From: Alicyclobacillus mali
GTDB taxonomy: Bacteria > Bacillota > Bacilli > Alicyclobacillales > Alicyclobacillaceae
Reading direction: 5' to 3' (one strand)
NCBI RefSeq assembly: GCF_017329565.1
Contig: NZ_JAFMTT010000008.1
Length of the DNA: 64,000 nucleotides
Position 1 is the first letter of the stretch; each line of letters opens with the position of its first letter. The notes under the pieces are model-generated. The model ran no database searches and was not told where the DNA came from. It worked only from the letters and a program-made list of their open reading frames with translations. The position numbers and the translations under genes are program-made. Shown in pieces: positions 1 to 8,261 of the stretch.

Positions 1-503
1 TCCCCCACGTCCAGCCACTGGCTCGGGATAGGCACTTTGATGAGAAATTGAAACCAACCGTCTACACCCATCAGCATAGACATGGCGATCACGCCATAGA
101 ACAGCTTGAGGGTGTCCTCCGCGTCGAGCGCGAGCGGCACAAGCAGTCCGACGAAAATATATTCCACGTCCACCGTCCACGCGTTCAGAGCGAGGACCGG
201 ATGCTTGAGATCCGCCAGCACAAGGGCCAGCGTGTAGAGAATGTACCAGCGCGCGTATCGCGCCCACGCGGGTGGAGGCGGCGCGATTCCGTAGGCCCTG
301 CGCACGAGCGCCGCCCATGCGAGCGCGAGGACCGCGAAGGCTCCCCAGACGTTCGCGAGGGGCGCCAAAAACGTCACATCAAGTCCTTGATTGATGATGG
401 CGAACGCGCCAAGCGCATAGACCGCCGTATAGGCGATCCGCTTGCCCTGCGCCGCCCTGGCATCGAACGACAACAGGAGCGAGCCTGGATCGTCTCGCGA
501 CAT
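1..503 (-). CDS. O-antigen ligase/polymerase-like membrane protein (N-terminal part only)
   Basis: The reverse strand is open from an ATG at 503 to the window edge, giving 167 residues with no stop. It is hydrophobic, with at least four likely membrane segments separated by short Arg/Pro-rich loops. The visible part ends in an aromatic stretch (GVDGWFQFLI) like that seen in Wzy/WaaL-type O-antigen ligase proteins. A GGGAG ribosome site lies just upstream. The family call is by overall look only; the catalytic loop would be in the missing part. Such proteins act in the cell membrane and join or polymerise surface glycans. It is divergent from the PBP gene at 740. Confidence 0.55.
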   Translation of the reverse strand, partial: MSRDDPGSLLLSFDARAAQGKRIAYTAVYALGAFAIINQGLDVTFLAPLANVWGAFAVLALAWAALVRRAYGIAPPPPAWARYARWYILYTLALVLADLKHPVLALNAWTVDVEYIFVGLLVPLALDAEDTLKLFYGVIAMSMLMGVDGWFQFLIKVPIPSQWLDVG

Positions 504-739
504 GCCAGCACTCCCAGCACTCGAAATTCGTACATGGCTCGCCCCGCGAACCACACTATATTCATTCTACCCGAAAATCTGCAGGGCGCATACGCCGGGT
601 TTCCGACATTTTGGCAAACGTTTCGACGAACATCGCCGAGCGGGCCGAGCGGATGGAAGAGCTCGGATGAACTTGCACACTGGGGGCCACGTCTGATTTA
701 AATAGCTATGGTAGAGCCTCAGGGACGGAGTGAGATTCG

Positions 740-2857
740 GTGCGAAAGTCGAGAACGAAGCGCGCGCAGCGGCGGGATCGCGCCGTGACGCCGCCGGATC
801 CTGCAAAGCTCGCGAAGCGGCGCAGGTTGCGCGTTCATGTCGTGTACAGCCTCGTGTTCCTGTCGTTCACCTCGCTCATCTTGCGCCTCGGCTACGTCCA
901 GGTGGTGAAGGGCGCTTCATTTCGCTCGTCGGAACAACTGACGCAGTACGCCCGCGTGCCCATTCTTCCGCAGCGGGGATGGATTTATGACGCCAACGGA
1001 CAGGTGCTCGCGTGGGACAAACCTGTCCTGACCATCCAGTTCAACCGGTACACGCAGATGTCGGATGCGGAGATGCACCGCGTCGCGTCCATCCTCGCGC
1101 CTGTTCTTCAGACCACTCCGCAGGCGCTGTATGAGTCCATGCAGAGCAATCCAGGGGCCTTGCAGGTCACGCTCGCGCGGAACGTGACCGAAGCGCAGGT
1201 GGCATACGTGGTGGAACACCAGAGCGAGCTGCCGAACATTCAGGTGGTGCAGGATTACGAGCGCCAATATCCATATGGCGATCTCGCCGGGCAGGTGCTC
1301 GGATACGTCGGCGCCATCACCGCGCAAAATGTGAGCCAGTACAAGGGGTATTTGTACAGCCAGCAGGTCGGCGAAACGGGCATTGAGTACGAATACGAAC
1401 ACCTTCTGCAGGGGAAGCCTGGTTATGAACTGGTGACGGTCACGTCGAGTGGGACCGCCGTCGGTAACGTGGGCGAGATCGCGCCGCAAAACGGGGACAA
1501 CATTCAACTGACGCTGGACGGGCACGAGCAGGCGGTGGCGCAGGAACTTCTGCAGAACATGATCGACTCGTCGCAGACGAACAAACAGGACATCACCGAC
1601 GCTGCCGCCGTCATGCTCAACGTGAAGACGGGTGGCGTCATCGCGATGGTGAGCTACCCTTATTTGGATCCCAACTGGTACACAAGCGGCACGTACGTGG
1701 ATCACGTTCACTATCTGGAGACGTCCGGGGCGCAGTTGAACAACGTAATCGACACGTACAACTACCCCGGTTCCACTGTGAAGCCAGCGAACATGATCGC
1801 GGCGCTGAAGGCGGGCGTGGTGACGCCGAAGACCGAGATTCTGGATGATGGCTACATCTACATCGGCACGCAGCGCAAAAACGAGGACGAGGGCTTCGTG
1901 TTTGGCTGGGTCAACCCCATCGAGGCCATCACGGTGTCGAGCGACGTGTTCTTCTACGAGCTCGGCCTGCACCTCGGCAAGTGGTTCGGGTCGAGCACCA
2001 CGTCTGGGGGATCGTATCCGGCCTCCGATGGAAGCTATCAGAACTACTTGGACACGGACTTCGTCAAGGGCATCAACGCCATGTTCCAGGAAGAGGAGAA
2101 CTTCGGACTCGGCACGCTGACGGGCATCGATCTTCCCTTTGAGGAGCACGGCGAGTTTTACATCGAGGATTACCAGAAGGGCAATATCCAGGTGCCTTAC
2201 GACCTGCAGGCGAGCGAGGCGTCCATCGCGAAGACCGGCAAGTATGTGAACTATGGATCGCCAGCGAGCTTGGCGGATGCGGCCATCGGCCAGTCACAGA
2301 TGTTCACGCCGATGGAGCTCGGCGTCTATGCCATGACGCTGGCGGACGAGGGGCTCAAGCTCAAGCCGCACCTTCTGGAGAACGTGTACACGTCGAATGG
2401 AACGCCGAACTCGGGTGCAAAGCCCATTCTTACGTACAAGACGCAGGTGCTCGGCCGCGTGAGCGCAACGCCGTCGATGTGGGATCTGGTGAAACAGGGC
2501 ATGTACGGCGTGACGTCCAATCCGGCTGGTACGGCGTACTACGCCTTCCTGGGAGCGCCCTATCAGGCCGCCGGAAAGACGGGAACGGCGCAGATTGTCA
2601 TCAACGGACACCGCACCGACAACTCGGTGTTCATCTGTTACGCGCCGCTCAATCACCCGCTGGTGGCCGTCGCCGTGATGGCCCCAGGCGGAGGTTACGG
2701 AGCGAGCTTTTCGGCTATCCTGGCGCGCAAGATGATCGACGCGTATTTCGATGAGCATCACGAGCCCTGGATGCCGAAGAGCCAGTGGACCAACACAGCC
2801 ATTCCGTCCAACTGGACGCAGTCGCCCGCCTACCTGTTGCCGGAGCAGAGCCATTGA
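740..2857 (+). CDS. Class B penicillin-binding protein (PBP2-type transpeptidase)
   Basis: This 705-residue peptidoglycan D,D-transpeptidase has a basic cytoplasmic tail (1-30), one membrane anchor (about 33-53), a PBP dimerisation/pedestal region (about 70-250) and a C-terminal penicillin-binding domain. The nucleophile motif STVK is at Ser345, the second motif reads SSD (400-402) and KTGT begins at Lys613. No PASTA repeats follow, so it resembles elongation-type PBP2 more than SpoVD/PBP2B. Start is GTG with GGAG about nine bases upstream. It cross-links cell-wall peptides outside the membrane. Which cell-cycle role it has (elongation or sporulation) cannot be settled from sequence alone. 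Confidence 0.9.
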   Translation: MRKSRTKRAQRRDRAVTPPDPAKLAKRRRLRVHVVYSLVFLSFTSLILRLGYVQVVKGASFRSSEQLTQYARVPILPQRGWIYDANGQVLAWDKPVLTIQFNRYTQMSDAEMHRVASILAPVLQTTPQALYESMQSNPGALQVTLARNVTEAQVAYVVEHQSELPNIQVVQDYERQYPYGDLAGQVLGYVGAITAQNVSQYKGYLYSQQVGETGIEYEYEHLLQGKPGYELVTVTSSGTAVGNVGEIAPQNGDNIQLTLDGHEQAVAQELLQNMIDSSQTNKQDITDAAAVMLNVKTGGVIAMVSYPYLDPNWYTSGTYVDHVHYLETSGAQLNNVIDTYNYPGSTVKPANMIAALKAGVVTPKTEILDDGYIYIGTQRKNEDEGFVFGWVNPIEAITVSSDVFFYELGLHLGKWFGSSTTSGGSYPASDGSYQNYLDTDFVKGINAMFQEEENFGLGTLTGIDLPFEEHGEFYIEDYQKGNIQVPYDLQASEASIAKTGKYVNYGSPASLADAAIGQSQMFTPMELGVYAMTLADEGLKLKPHLLENVYTSNGTPNSGAKPILTYKTQVLGRVSATPSMWDLVKQGMYGVTSNPAGTAYYAFLGAPYQAAGKTGTAQIVINGHRTDNSVFICYAPLNHPLVAVAVMAPGGGYGASFSAILARKMIDAYFDEHHEPWMPKSQWTNTAIPSNWTQSPAYLLPEQSH

Positions 2858-2896
2858 TGGCGATGCGTTCCTGCGTTATCATAGGGTTACTTGTGT

Positions 2897-2928
2897 GGCC
2901 ACAGCGAGCATCCGCTGTGGCCTTTCTC
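2897..2928 (+). terminator. Rho-independent terminator after the PBP gene
   Basis: Perfect 10-bp stem GGCCACAGCG (2897-2906) / CGCTGTGGCC (2913-2922) with a 6-base loop and a short T/C-rich tail. It lies 40 bases after the PBP stop. It also argues against starting the next gene inside it. Confidence 0.75.
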
Positions 2929-2953
2929 GAGTCTTGAAATCGAGGTGGCTCCA

Positions 2954-3784
2954 TTGACCGAAGGGTTCCACCGTAGGTCCGCCGGGTGGCGGCGGTTCAC
3001 GATGTACCTGCTCCTTTTGGTGGCGCTCGCGGTAGCTGCGTACCTCGGGCGCGAGTCGGAGCGGCTGCAATCGCTGCCTTCCTTCGATCGGCAGATTATC
3101 GAGTGGGGCATCGCGCTTGTCTGGTTCGTCGTGGGCGCTCTGGTCGTCAACCAGCTCCGCCGCACGGTCAACGCCATGGCGGCTCGGCATCCGGGCGCGG
3201 ACATCCGCGTGCTGAGCGTGGTCAACCGGGCGCTGAGCGCGGTGGGTTACGCATTTGTGCTCGTGATTGGCCTCAATCTGCTGCAGGTGAAGGTGGGCAG
3301 TATCCTCGTCGGCGGCGCGGTGACGGGCGTCATTGTCGGCGTTGGCGCTCAGTCGACGCTCGCGAATCTCATCGCGGGCCTCGTGCTCTTCGCCGTGCGG
3401 CCGTTTCAACTCGGGGAGTATGTCAGCTTCCGCACATACCTCTTCGGCGGCGTGGAGTACAGCGGGACCGTGGTGGATGTGAACTGGTATCACACGATAC
3501 TTGAAGAAGGCGGCGTGCGCCGGGTGTTGCCCAATGCGTCGGTCGTGAGTTCTGCCATCACGGTGGGCGCGCGCGAAGGCAACAAGCTGTGCACGGTCCC
3601 GCTGCCGTACGCCATTTCGTTTCGAGATTTCGAGGCGAAGATGAGCGAGATGACCGGAGGGCAGGCGACACTGGCCATCCGGGAGTTTGGCAACGATACG
3701 TACACCGTACAGGTGGAGATTCCGGCCGATTTCGACCTAGAGGTGATCCGCGAGGCTATCGCGGCATTTCGAGCGCAGTGTTAA
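2954..3784 (+). CDS. mscS: Small-conductance mechanosensitive channel (MscS family)
   Basis: Membrane protein of about 276 residues that opens under membrane tension to release solutes during osmotic downshock. Three hydrophobic segments are followed by the Gly/Ala-rich pore helix (VGGAVTGVIVGVGAQSTLAN) and the beta domain (RPFQLGEYV...) typical of MscS. The reading frame is open further upstream to 2891, but that stretch sits in the preceding terminator. A GAGGTGG ribosome site at 2940-2946 points to the TTG at 2954. The C-terminal domain is short, as in minimal MscS proteins. Confidence 0.85.
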   Translation: MTEGFHRRSAGWRRFTMYLLLLVALAVAAYLGRESERLQSLPSFDRQIIEWGIALVWFVVGALVVNQLRRTVNAMAARHPGADIRVLSVVNRALSAVGYAFVLVIGLNLLQVKVGSILVGGAVTGVIVGVGAQSTLANLIAGLVLFAVRPFQLGEYVSFRTYLFGGVEYSGTVVDVNWYHTILEEGGVRRVLPNASVVSSAITVGAREGNKLCTVPLPYAISFRDFEAKMSEMTGGQATLAIREFGNDTYTVQVEIPADFDLEVIREAIAAFRAQC

Positions 3785-3862
3785 GCGGCGGCGCTGCGCT
3801 CTTGACGTCCTTATGTATACTAGAATCGAAGTGTGGAGGACGCATCAGGAAGGGGAATTCCG

Positions 3863-4921
3863 GTGGCAGGCTCAAGCGCCCTACCCAAGTTGATGAAAGC
3901 GGCCTACCTCGTTGGCTCGCGCCAGGTGGAGGTACGCGAGGTTCCGGTGCCCGAACCCTCGCCTGACGAGGCGTTGATTCGGGTGGAGGCGGTCGGGGTC
4001 TGCGGCTCCGACGTGCACTACTACGAACACGGCCGGATCGGGCGGTACGTGGTTGACGGCCCGCTCATTCTGGGCCACGAGGCGAGCGGTGTCGTCGTGG
4101 CCGTCGGCACGAACGTGAAGCATTTGCGACCGGGGCAGCGCGTGGCGATCGAGCCGGGTGTGACTTGCGGGCGGTGCGAGGCCTGCAAATCGGGGCGGTA
4201 CAACCTGTGCCCACACGTCCGCTTCCTCGCGACGCCGCCCGTCGACGGCGCGTTTGCGCAGTACATCGCCCATCGCGCGGACTTCGTCCATCCTATCCCG
4301 GACGACATGTCGTACGAACAGGCGGCGATGGTCGAGCCGTTCTCGGTGGCGCTACACGCCATCCGTCGATCCGGCATGCGCCCAGGGGATCGCGTCGCCA
4401 TCGCGGGGATGGGGCCCGTGGGACTCTTGACCGTGGTCGCGGCGCGCAGGCTCGGCGCGGGCGATGTGGTGGTCAGCGACACGGTGGAAAAGCGGCTTCA
4501 GCTTGCGCTCCAGCTTGGGGCCACGGAGGCGGTGCAGGCGAAGCAGGGTACCATCGCGGATGCGGTTCACGAGCGGTTCCCCGAAGGCGTCGATGTCGCC
4601 ATTGAGACGGCCGGCCACCCAGACGCAGTGGCGTCCCTTCTGCCGGCACTGCGCCGCGGCGGGCGGCTTGTCATCGTCGGGCTGTCCCAGGCGCCGCTCC
4701 GAGAGCTCGACTTGACGCAGATCACGGACGGCGAGATCGAGATTGCGGGCGTGTTCCGATATGCCAACACGTATCCCGCAGGGATTCAACTCATGCGCGA
4801 AGTCGACGTGTGGCACCTCATCACGGACACCTTCCCGCTGGCGGAGGTCGGGGATGCGCTCGAGCGCGCGAGGACGCACAAGAGCGAGAGCATCAAGGTC
4901 GTCGTCTACCCACAGGCGTGA
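3863..4921 (+). CDS. Zinc-dependent alcohol dehydrogenase, sorbitol/xylitol dehydrogenase-like
   Basis: Medium-chain dehydrogenase of 352 residues. The N-terminal catalytic domain has the zinc motif VGVCGSDVHYYEHG and GHEASG, then a structural-zinc cysteine cluster (CGRCEACKSGRYNLC). The Rossmann motif AGMGPVGLL binds NAD(P). The HYYEHGRIG loop and the Glu in MVEPFSV match polyol dehydrogenases (L-iditol/xylitol 2-dehydrogenase) better than simple alcohol dehydrogenases. AGGAAGGGGA at 3847-3856 supports the GTG start at 3863; an upstream in-frame GTG exists at 3833. The exact polyol is not determinable. Its neighbour, a xylanase, makes a pentitol plausible. Confidence 0.85.
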   Translation: MAGSSALPKLMKAAYLVGSRQVEVREVPVPEPSPDEALIRVEAVGVCGSDVHYYEHGRIGRYVVDGPLILGHEASGVVVAVGTNVKHLRPGQRVAIEPGVTCGRCEACKSGRYNLCPHVRFLATPPVDGAFAQYIAHRADFVHPIPDDMSYEQAAMVEPFSVALHAIRRSGMRPGDRVAIAGMGPVGLLTVVAARRLGAGDVVVSDTVEKRLQLALQLGATEAVQAKQGTIADAVHERFPEGVDVAIETAGHPDAVASLLPALRRGGRLVIVGLSQAPLRELDLTQITDGEIEIAGVFRYANTYPAGIQLMREVDVWHLITDTFPLAEVGDALERARTHKSESIKVVVYPQA

Positions 4922-4925
4922 AAAA

Positions 4926-4955
4926 GGGCGATCGCGGCGTTCGTCGCGATCGCCC
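4926..4955. terminator. Bidirectional terminator between convergent genes
   Basis: Perfect stem GGGCGATCGCG (4926-4936) / CGCGATCGCCC (4945-4955), preceded by AAAAA. Read on the minus strand the stem is followed by TTTTT, so it should end the VIT transcript efficiently and may also stop the dehydrogenase transcript. Confidence 0.8.
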
Positions 4956-4971
4956 GCTGTGCCATCGGCGC

Positions 4972-5697
4972 CTACAGCACGTGGCTGCCTGCGAGACCGA
5001 GCAGGTACGAGACCACGCCGACGATGACGCCCGCGATGGTCATCTCGATGCCGCTCGACCACCAGGAGCGAACAGTGACGAGGCTCTTCAGCGCACCGAC
5101 GACGAAGTGCGCGGCGAGGCTGACCGCCGCCGCGGTGAGGATGGCTGCAAGTCCGTGCATGAAGAAGAACGGGATGAGCGGGACCACACCGCCGATGAAG
5201 GTCGACAGGCCGCCGTAGAAGGCCGCACCCCAGGCGTTCCCGCGGCTCGCCTCGTGGATGCCGTGCTTCTCTTGCGCCATGGTCTGCAGGAACAGCTCGT
5301 CGTCCTTTGCGATGCGCTCCGCGATTTCCTTCGCCTCGTGCGGCTCGAACCCGCGGGTCTCGTAGATGAGCGAGAGAATCTGGACCTCGCGATCCCGATT
5401 CTGTTCGATATCCCGCTTCGCCTCGTGAAACGCTTTGTCCAAGAGCTCGTTTTCCGATCTCGTCGCGAGCCATGCGCCCGCCGCCATGGACAGCGTGCTC
5501 GCCAAGGCGCCGAAAAAGCCTGAGACGAGGATGGTGTGATTGTTGCCAGTGTAACCAGCGACGCCGGTGATGATGCCGAAGATGGCGCCGAGGCCGTCGT
5601 TCACGCCGTAGATGGCATCGCCAATCCAGCCCGGCGTCTTTCGCTGCTCTCGGCCCATGAGTTCGTCGAGTTTGGCGGATGGTGAAAGAGTGCTCAT
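4972..5697 (-). CDS. VIT1/CCC1-family iron/manganese transporter
   Basis: Protein of 241 residues with the VIT hallmark near the first membrane helix (IYGVNDGLGAIFGIITGVAG) and about five membrane segments. Between helices 2 and 3 is a charged cytoplasmic stretch (residues about 90-150) rich in Glu/Asp, which in this family binds metal. The proteins move Fe2+/Mn2+ out of the cytoplasm. Start at MSTLSPSAK is chosen because GAGGA lies upstream; the frame is open further. A promoter is visible upstream on the minus strand (5764-5793). Confidence 0.85.
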   Translation of the reverse strand: MSTLSPSAKLDELMGREQRKTPGWIGDAIYGVNDGLGAIFGIITGVAGYTGNNHTILVSGFFGALASTLSMAAGAWLATRSENELLDKAFHEAKRDIEQNRDREVQILSLIYETRGFEPHEAKEIAERIAKDDELFLQTMAQEKHGIHEASRGNAWGAAFYGGLSTFIGGVVPLIPFFFMHGLAAILTAAAVSLAAHFVVGALKSLVTVRSWWSSGIEMTIAGVIVGVVSYLLGLAGSHVL

Positions 5698-5763
5698 AGG
5701 TATCGTCCTCAGTTCTGCAAGGATTTGACCGCCCGTGGGCGAGTCACATTGCTTCACAACCTC

Positions 5764-5793
5764 ATGATAATCGCGGTTGGTAAAATAAGTCAA
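5764..5793 (-). promoter_or_regulatory. Sigma-A-type promoter for the VIT gene
   Basis: On the minus strand TTGACT (5793-5788) and TATCAT (5769-5764) are separated by 18 bases, about 65 bases upstream of the VIT start. The match is by eye. Confidence 0.5.
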
Positions 5794-5863
5794 CTCTAAA
5801 TGTGCAAGTTAGCATCGCCTTATTGCATCCATTAGGACAAGGAATGTCCGAGGAGGAAATGCC

Positions 5864-6880
5864 ATGACGGATCGAGTGCCATCGTTGCGCCAAGCGTATG
5901 CGCCGCACTTTCGCGTGGGCGCCGCGGTCAACGCCGCGACGGTTCACACGCACGCCCATCTCCTTGAGGGTCACTTCAGCAGTATCACGCCGGAGAACGA
6001 GATGAAGTGGGAGCGCATTCACCCGGCCGAAGACACGTATTCTTTTTCTGCTGCCGACCAAATCGTTTTATTCGCCCGCGATCACGGCATGTTCGTGCGC
6101 GGCCACACACTCGTTTGGCACAATCAGACGCCCGGGTGGGTGTTCCGGGACGCGCTCGGCCAATCCGCGCCCGCGAAGCTCGTCGAAAGGAGGCTCGAGG
6201 CGCACATCGCTGAGGTCGTCGGGCACTACCGCGGCGATGTCGGGTGCTGGGACGTGGTGAACGAGGCCGTGATCGACCAGGGGGACGGCTGGCTTCGCCC
6301 AAGCCCATGGCGGGAGGCGCTCGGCGACGATTACATCGAGAAAGCGTTTCGCGTGGCGCACCAAGCGGATCCCGACGCGCTGCTCTTTTACAACGACTAC
6401 AATGAGACGAAGCCTTTTAAGCGAGACCGCATCCTCCGGCTGCTCGAGCACCTGCTGGACCGCGGCGTGCCCATTCATGGCGTGGGGCTGCAGATGCACG
6501 TCTCGCTGGACGATCCGCCCATTGAGGAGATGGAGGAGGCCATCGAGCGGTATCGGGCGCTCGGCCTCCGGCTGCACGTCACGGAGCTCGATGTCAGCGT
6601 GTACCCGTGGGTGCACGAGCCGGATCGACCGCAGCCGCCTGCGCGGCCATACGACGATGAGCTGGCCGAGCGGCTCGCGGTGCGCTACGAGGCGCTGTTT
6701 GCGCTCTTCCTCAAGCATCGGGACGCCATCGACAACGTGACTCTCTGGGGCGTGGCGGACGACTCGACGTGGCGAGACGACTTCCCCGTCAAGGGAAGGA
6801 AGGACTGGCCGCTTCTCTTCGATATCCATCACCGTCCGAAGGAGGCGCTCTGGCGGGTGATGCGCCTCGCTCGAACCTGA
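5864..6880 (+). CDS. Endo-1,4-beta-xylanase, glycoside hydrolase family 10, cytoplasmic
   Basis: A single GH10 barrel of 338 residues that hydrolyses beta-1,4-xylosidic bonds. The acid/base Glu134 is in DVVNEAV and the nucleophile Glu241 is in VTELDVS; the family substrate-site motifs (ENEMKWE, GHTLVWHNQTP) are present. There is no signal peptide or carbohydrate-binding module, so it most likely works inside the cell on imported xylo-oligosaccharides, as intracellular GH10 enzymes do. AGGAGGAAATGCC gives a strong ribosome site. It is divergent from the VIT gene. The uxuA-kdgK-eda genes near 42-45 kb would process the glucuronate side chains of glucuronoxylan. Confidence 0.93.
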   Translation: MTDRVPSLRQAYAPHFRVGAAVNAATVHTHAHLLEGHFSSITPENEMKWERIHPAEDTYSFSAADQIVLFARDHGMFVRGHTLVWHNQTPGWVFRDALGQSAPAKLVERRLEAHIAEVVGHYRGDVGCWDVVNEAVIDQGDGWLRPSPWREALGDDYIEKAFRVAHQADPDALLFYNDYNETKPFKRDRILRLLEHLLDRGVPIHGVGLQMHVSLDDPPIEEMEEAIERYRALGLRLHVTELDVSVYPWVHEPDRPQPPARPYDDELAERLAVRYEALFALFLKHRDAIDNVTLWGVADDSTWRDDFPVKGRKDWPLLFDIHHRPKEALWRVMRLART

Positions 6881-6942
6881 GCTTTCCGGGGGCGCGCATG
6901 CGTGGTAGAATGTGCCCAACAAGGCGAAGGCGAGGGATCTCG

Positions 6943-7899
6943 ATGTCCCTGCGGCAATGGTTGGGCGCTATGCCGTGGGCGGGCTTGGCGGGGCTCTTGG
7001 TGGCCGCGTCACCGGCTGTCATGTACGCGTCTAGTCCGCCCGGGCCCGAGCTCCAGCAGGCTATTCAAGCGTGGCGGCAGGCGCCGTATCGCCAGACGCA
7101 GTCCTCCGCCGAGGTGAGCCTGTCGGTGGCCTGGCAAGCCGCGTATGCGCGGTCGCCAGCCTGGACCCAGCTCGCCCAGAAGCTTGCGCGCGACGGCCAG
7201 TTGGCGCTCTTTCGGGCGGAGGACGACGTGTGGCAGGTAAACGGGAAACAGGCCGAGTCGTACACGTGCGCCGGCTCCACCGGGAATGCGAGCGTGTTCT
7301 GGTTCGGAGGCGCGGCGTACGAAAAGGAGCAGGGCGGCTGGGTGAGCACCCCATCATCGCCCGCACTGTGGAATCCGGTCTTGGGCGCGTGGACGTCGCC
7401 GCGCTTGGCGTCGCAAGGCGGGAGCGAAGACGAGGTCGTGGCGGTCATGAGCGCGGCATCCGCACAAGCGACCTTCGGTCCGTGGGTCGCGGGCGTCGTC
7501 GGCTCCGCGCTCTTCGGCGGCCGGGGGATGTCAAAATCGGACCTTCAGGCGCTGCTCGCGCACACCACGGTATATGGCCACTTTGCCATCTCTCGCGCTT
7601 CCGCGGTGCCGCAGCTTCAGTCTGCGACCGTCGCGGCGGTCATCGGTGTGCCGGCGTCTGTTGTCGCGCACGCGCTGGGGGACAAAGCCGCGAGCGCCGT
7701 GCGAAGCATGACCTGGCGGATGGACTGGACCATGAAGACGAGCTACCTGCACCTTTCACAGCCGCTGCCGCAAGGGCTGCATCCGGCCGGGTGGCCTTCG
7801 CCAGGGCCAGGAAATTCGACCGAGAGCGGTACAAGCGGGGGCAACGCGACGCAGTCCAGCAACGAAACCGCTGGCGGATCGCTGCAAAACGGAACGTGA
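6943..7899 (+). CDS. Secreted protein of unknown function
   Basis: About 318 residues. The start at ATG 6943 (GCGAGGG upstream) gives a short basic N-terminus, a hydrophobic core (about 10-26) and an Ala-X-Ala-like site, consistent with a signal peptide. The body is Ala/Trp-rich with no motif I recognise. The last 40 residues are Gly/Ser/Thr/Asn-rich low complexity, like a wall-proximal or disordered tail. The frame also runs upstream into the xylanase. The stop overlaps the possible ATG (7899) of the next gene, suggesting co-transcription with the GNAT gene. Confidence 0.6.
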   Translation: MSLRQWLGAMPWAGLAGLLVAASPAVMYASSPPGPELQQAIQAWRQAPYRQTQSSAEVSLSVAWQAAYARSPAWTQLAQKLARDGQLALFRAEDDVWQVNGKQAESYTCAGSTGNASVFWFGGAAYEKEQGGWVSTPSSPALWNPVLGAWTSPRLASQGGSEDEVVAVMSAASAQATFGPWVAGVVGSALFGGRGMSKSDLQALLAHTTVYGHFAISRASAVPQLQSATVAAVIGVPASVVAHALGDKAASAVRSMTWRMDWTMKTSYLHLSQPLPQGLHPAGWPSPGPGNSTESGTSGGNATQSSNETAGGSLQNGT

Positions 7900-7925
7900 T
7901 GTCATCCGGGGAAAGGGCGAGAGCG

Positions 7926-8198
7926 ATGCAATTCGTGCGCGTGGAACGCGGCGTCGAGCTTCGGAACGACGATGGGGAACGGATTGGCTATATCAGCTGT
8001 ACGGACCGAGGAGATGGCGTGTGGACCATTGACCACACGGTTGTCGATCCGGCCTATCAGGGGCAGGGGCTTGCCGCCAAGCTCGTCGATGAGTTGGTGG
8101 CGATGGCCCGAGAGCGGGGCGTGAAGCTGTTTCCCGTGTGTTCGTACGCCGTGCTGCGCTTTCGACGGAGGCCGGACTACGCCGACGTCCAGGCCTGA
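7926..8198 (+). CDS. Small GNAT-type N-acetyltransferase (YjdJ-like)
   Basis: A 90-residue minimal acetyltransferase of the Gcn5-related fold. The segment DHTVVDPAYQGQGLAAKLVD contains the acetyl-CoA pyrophosphate-binding motif (QGQGLA), and LFPVCSYAV is the following strand typical of the short YjdJ/NATD1 group. The substrate is unknown; in this group it is often a protein or small amine. The start at 7926 has AAAGGGCGAG upstream; an alternative ATG at 7899 overlaps the stop of the preceding gene. Confidence 0.75.
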   Translation: MQFVRVERGVELRNDDGERIGYISCTDRGDGVWTIDHTVVDPAYQGQGLAAKLVDELVAMARERGVKLFPVCSYAVLRFRRRPDYADVQA

Positions 8199-8225
8199 TG
8201 GCGCACCGGGCGTCCAGGGAGCCAA

Positions 8226-8250
8226 CCCCCTCCCGGCAGGAGGGAGGGGG
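8226..8250. terminator. Hairpin between convergent GNAT and galK genes
   Basis: Perfect 9-bp GC stem CCCCCTCCC (8226-8234) / GGGAGGGGG (8242-8250) with a 7-base loop. It lies in the 63-base gap between two convergent stops. There is no long T-run on either side, so it may act as a transcript-end stabiliser. Confidence 0.55.
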
Positions 8251-8261
8251 AGCCTCCGCAG

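Noticed and set aside
917..2149. Open frame of 410 codons on the minus strand
   Set aside because: Antisense to the PBP gene, with His/Arg/Val-rich shadow composition.
2891..2953. Upstream TTG start for MscS at 2891
   Set aside because: The stretch lies within the terminator hairpin of the PBP gene; TTG 2954 has a better ribosome site.
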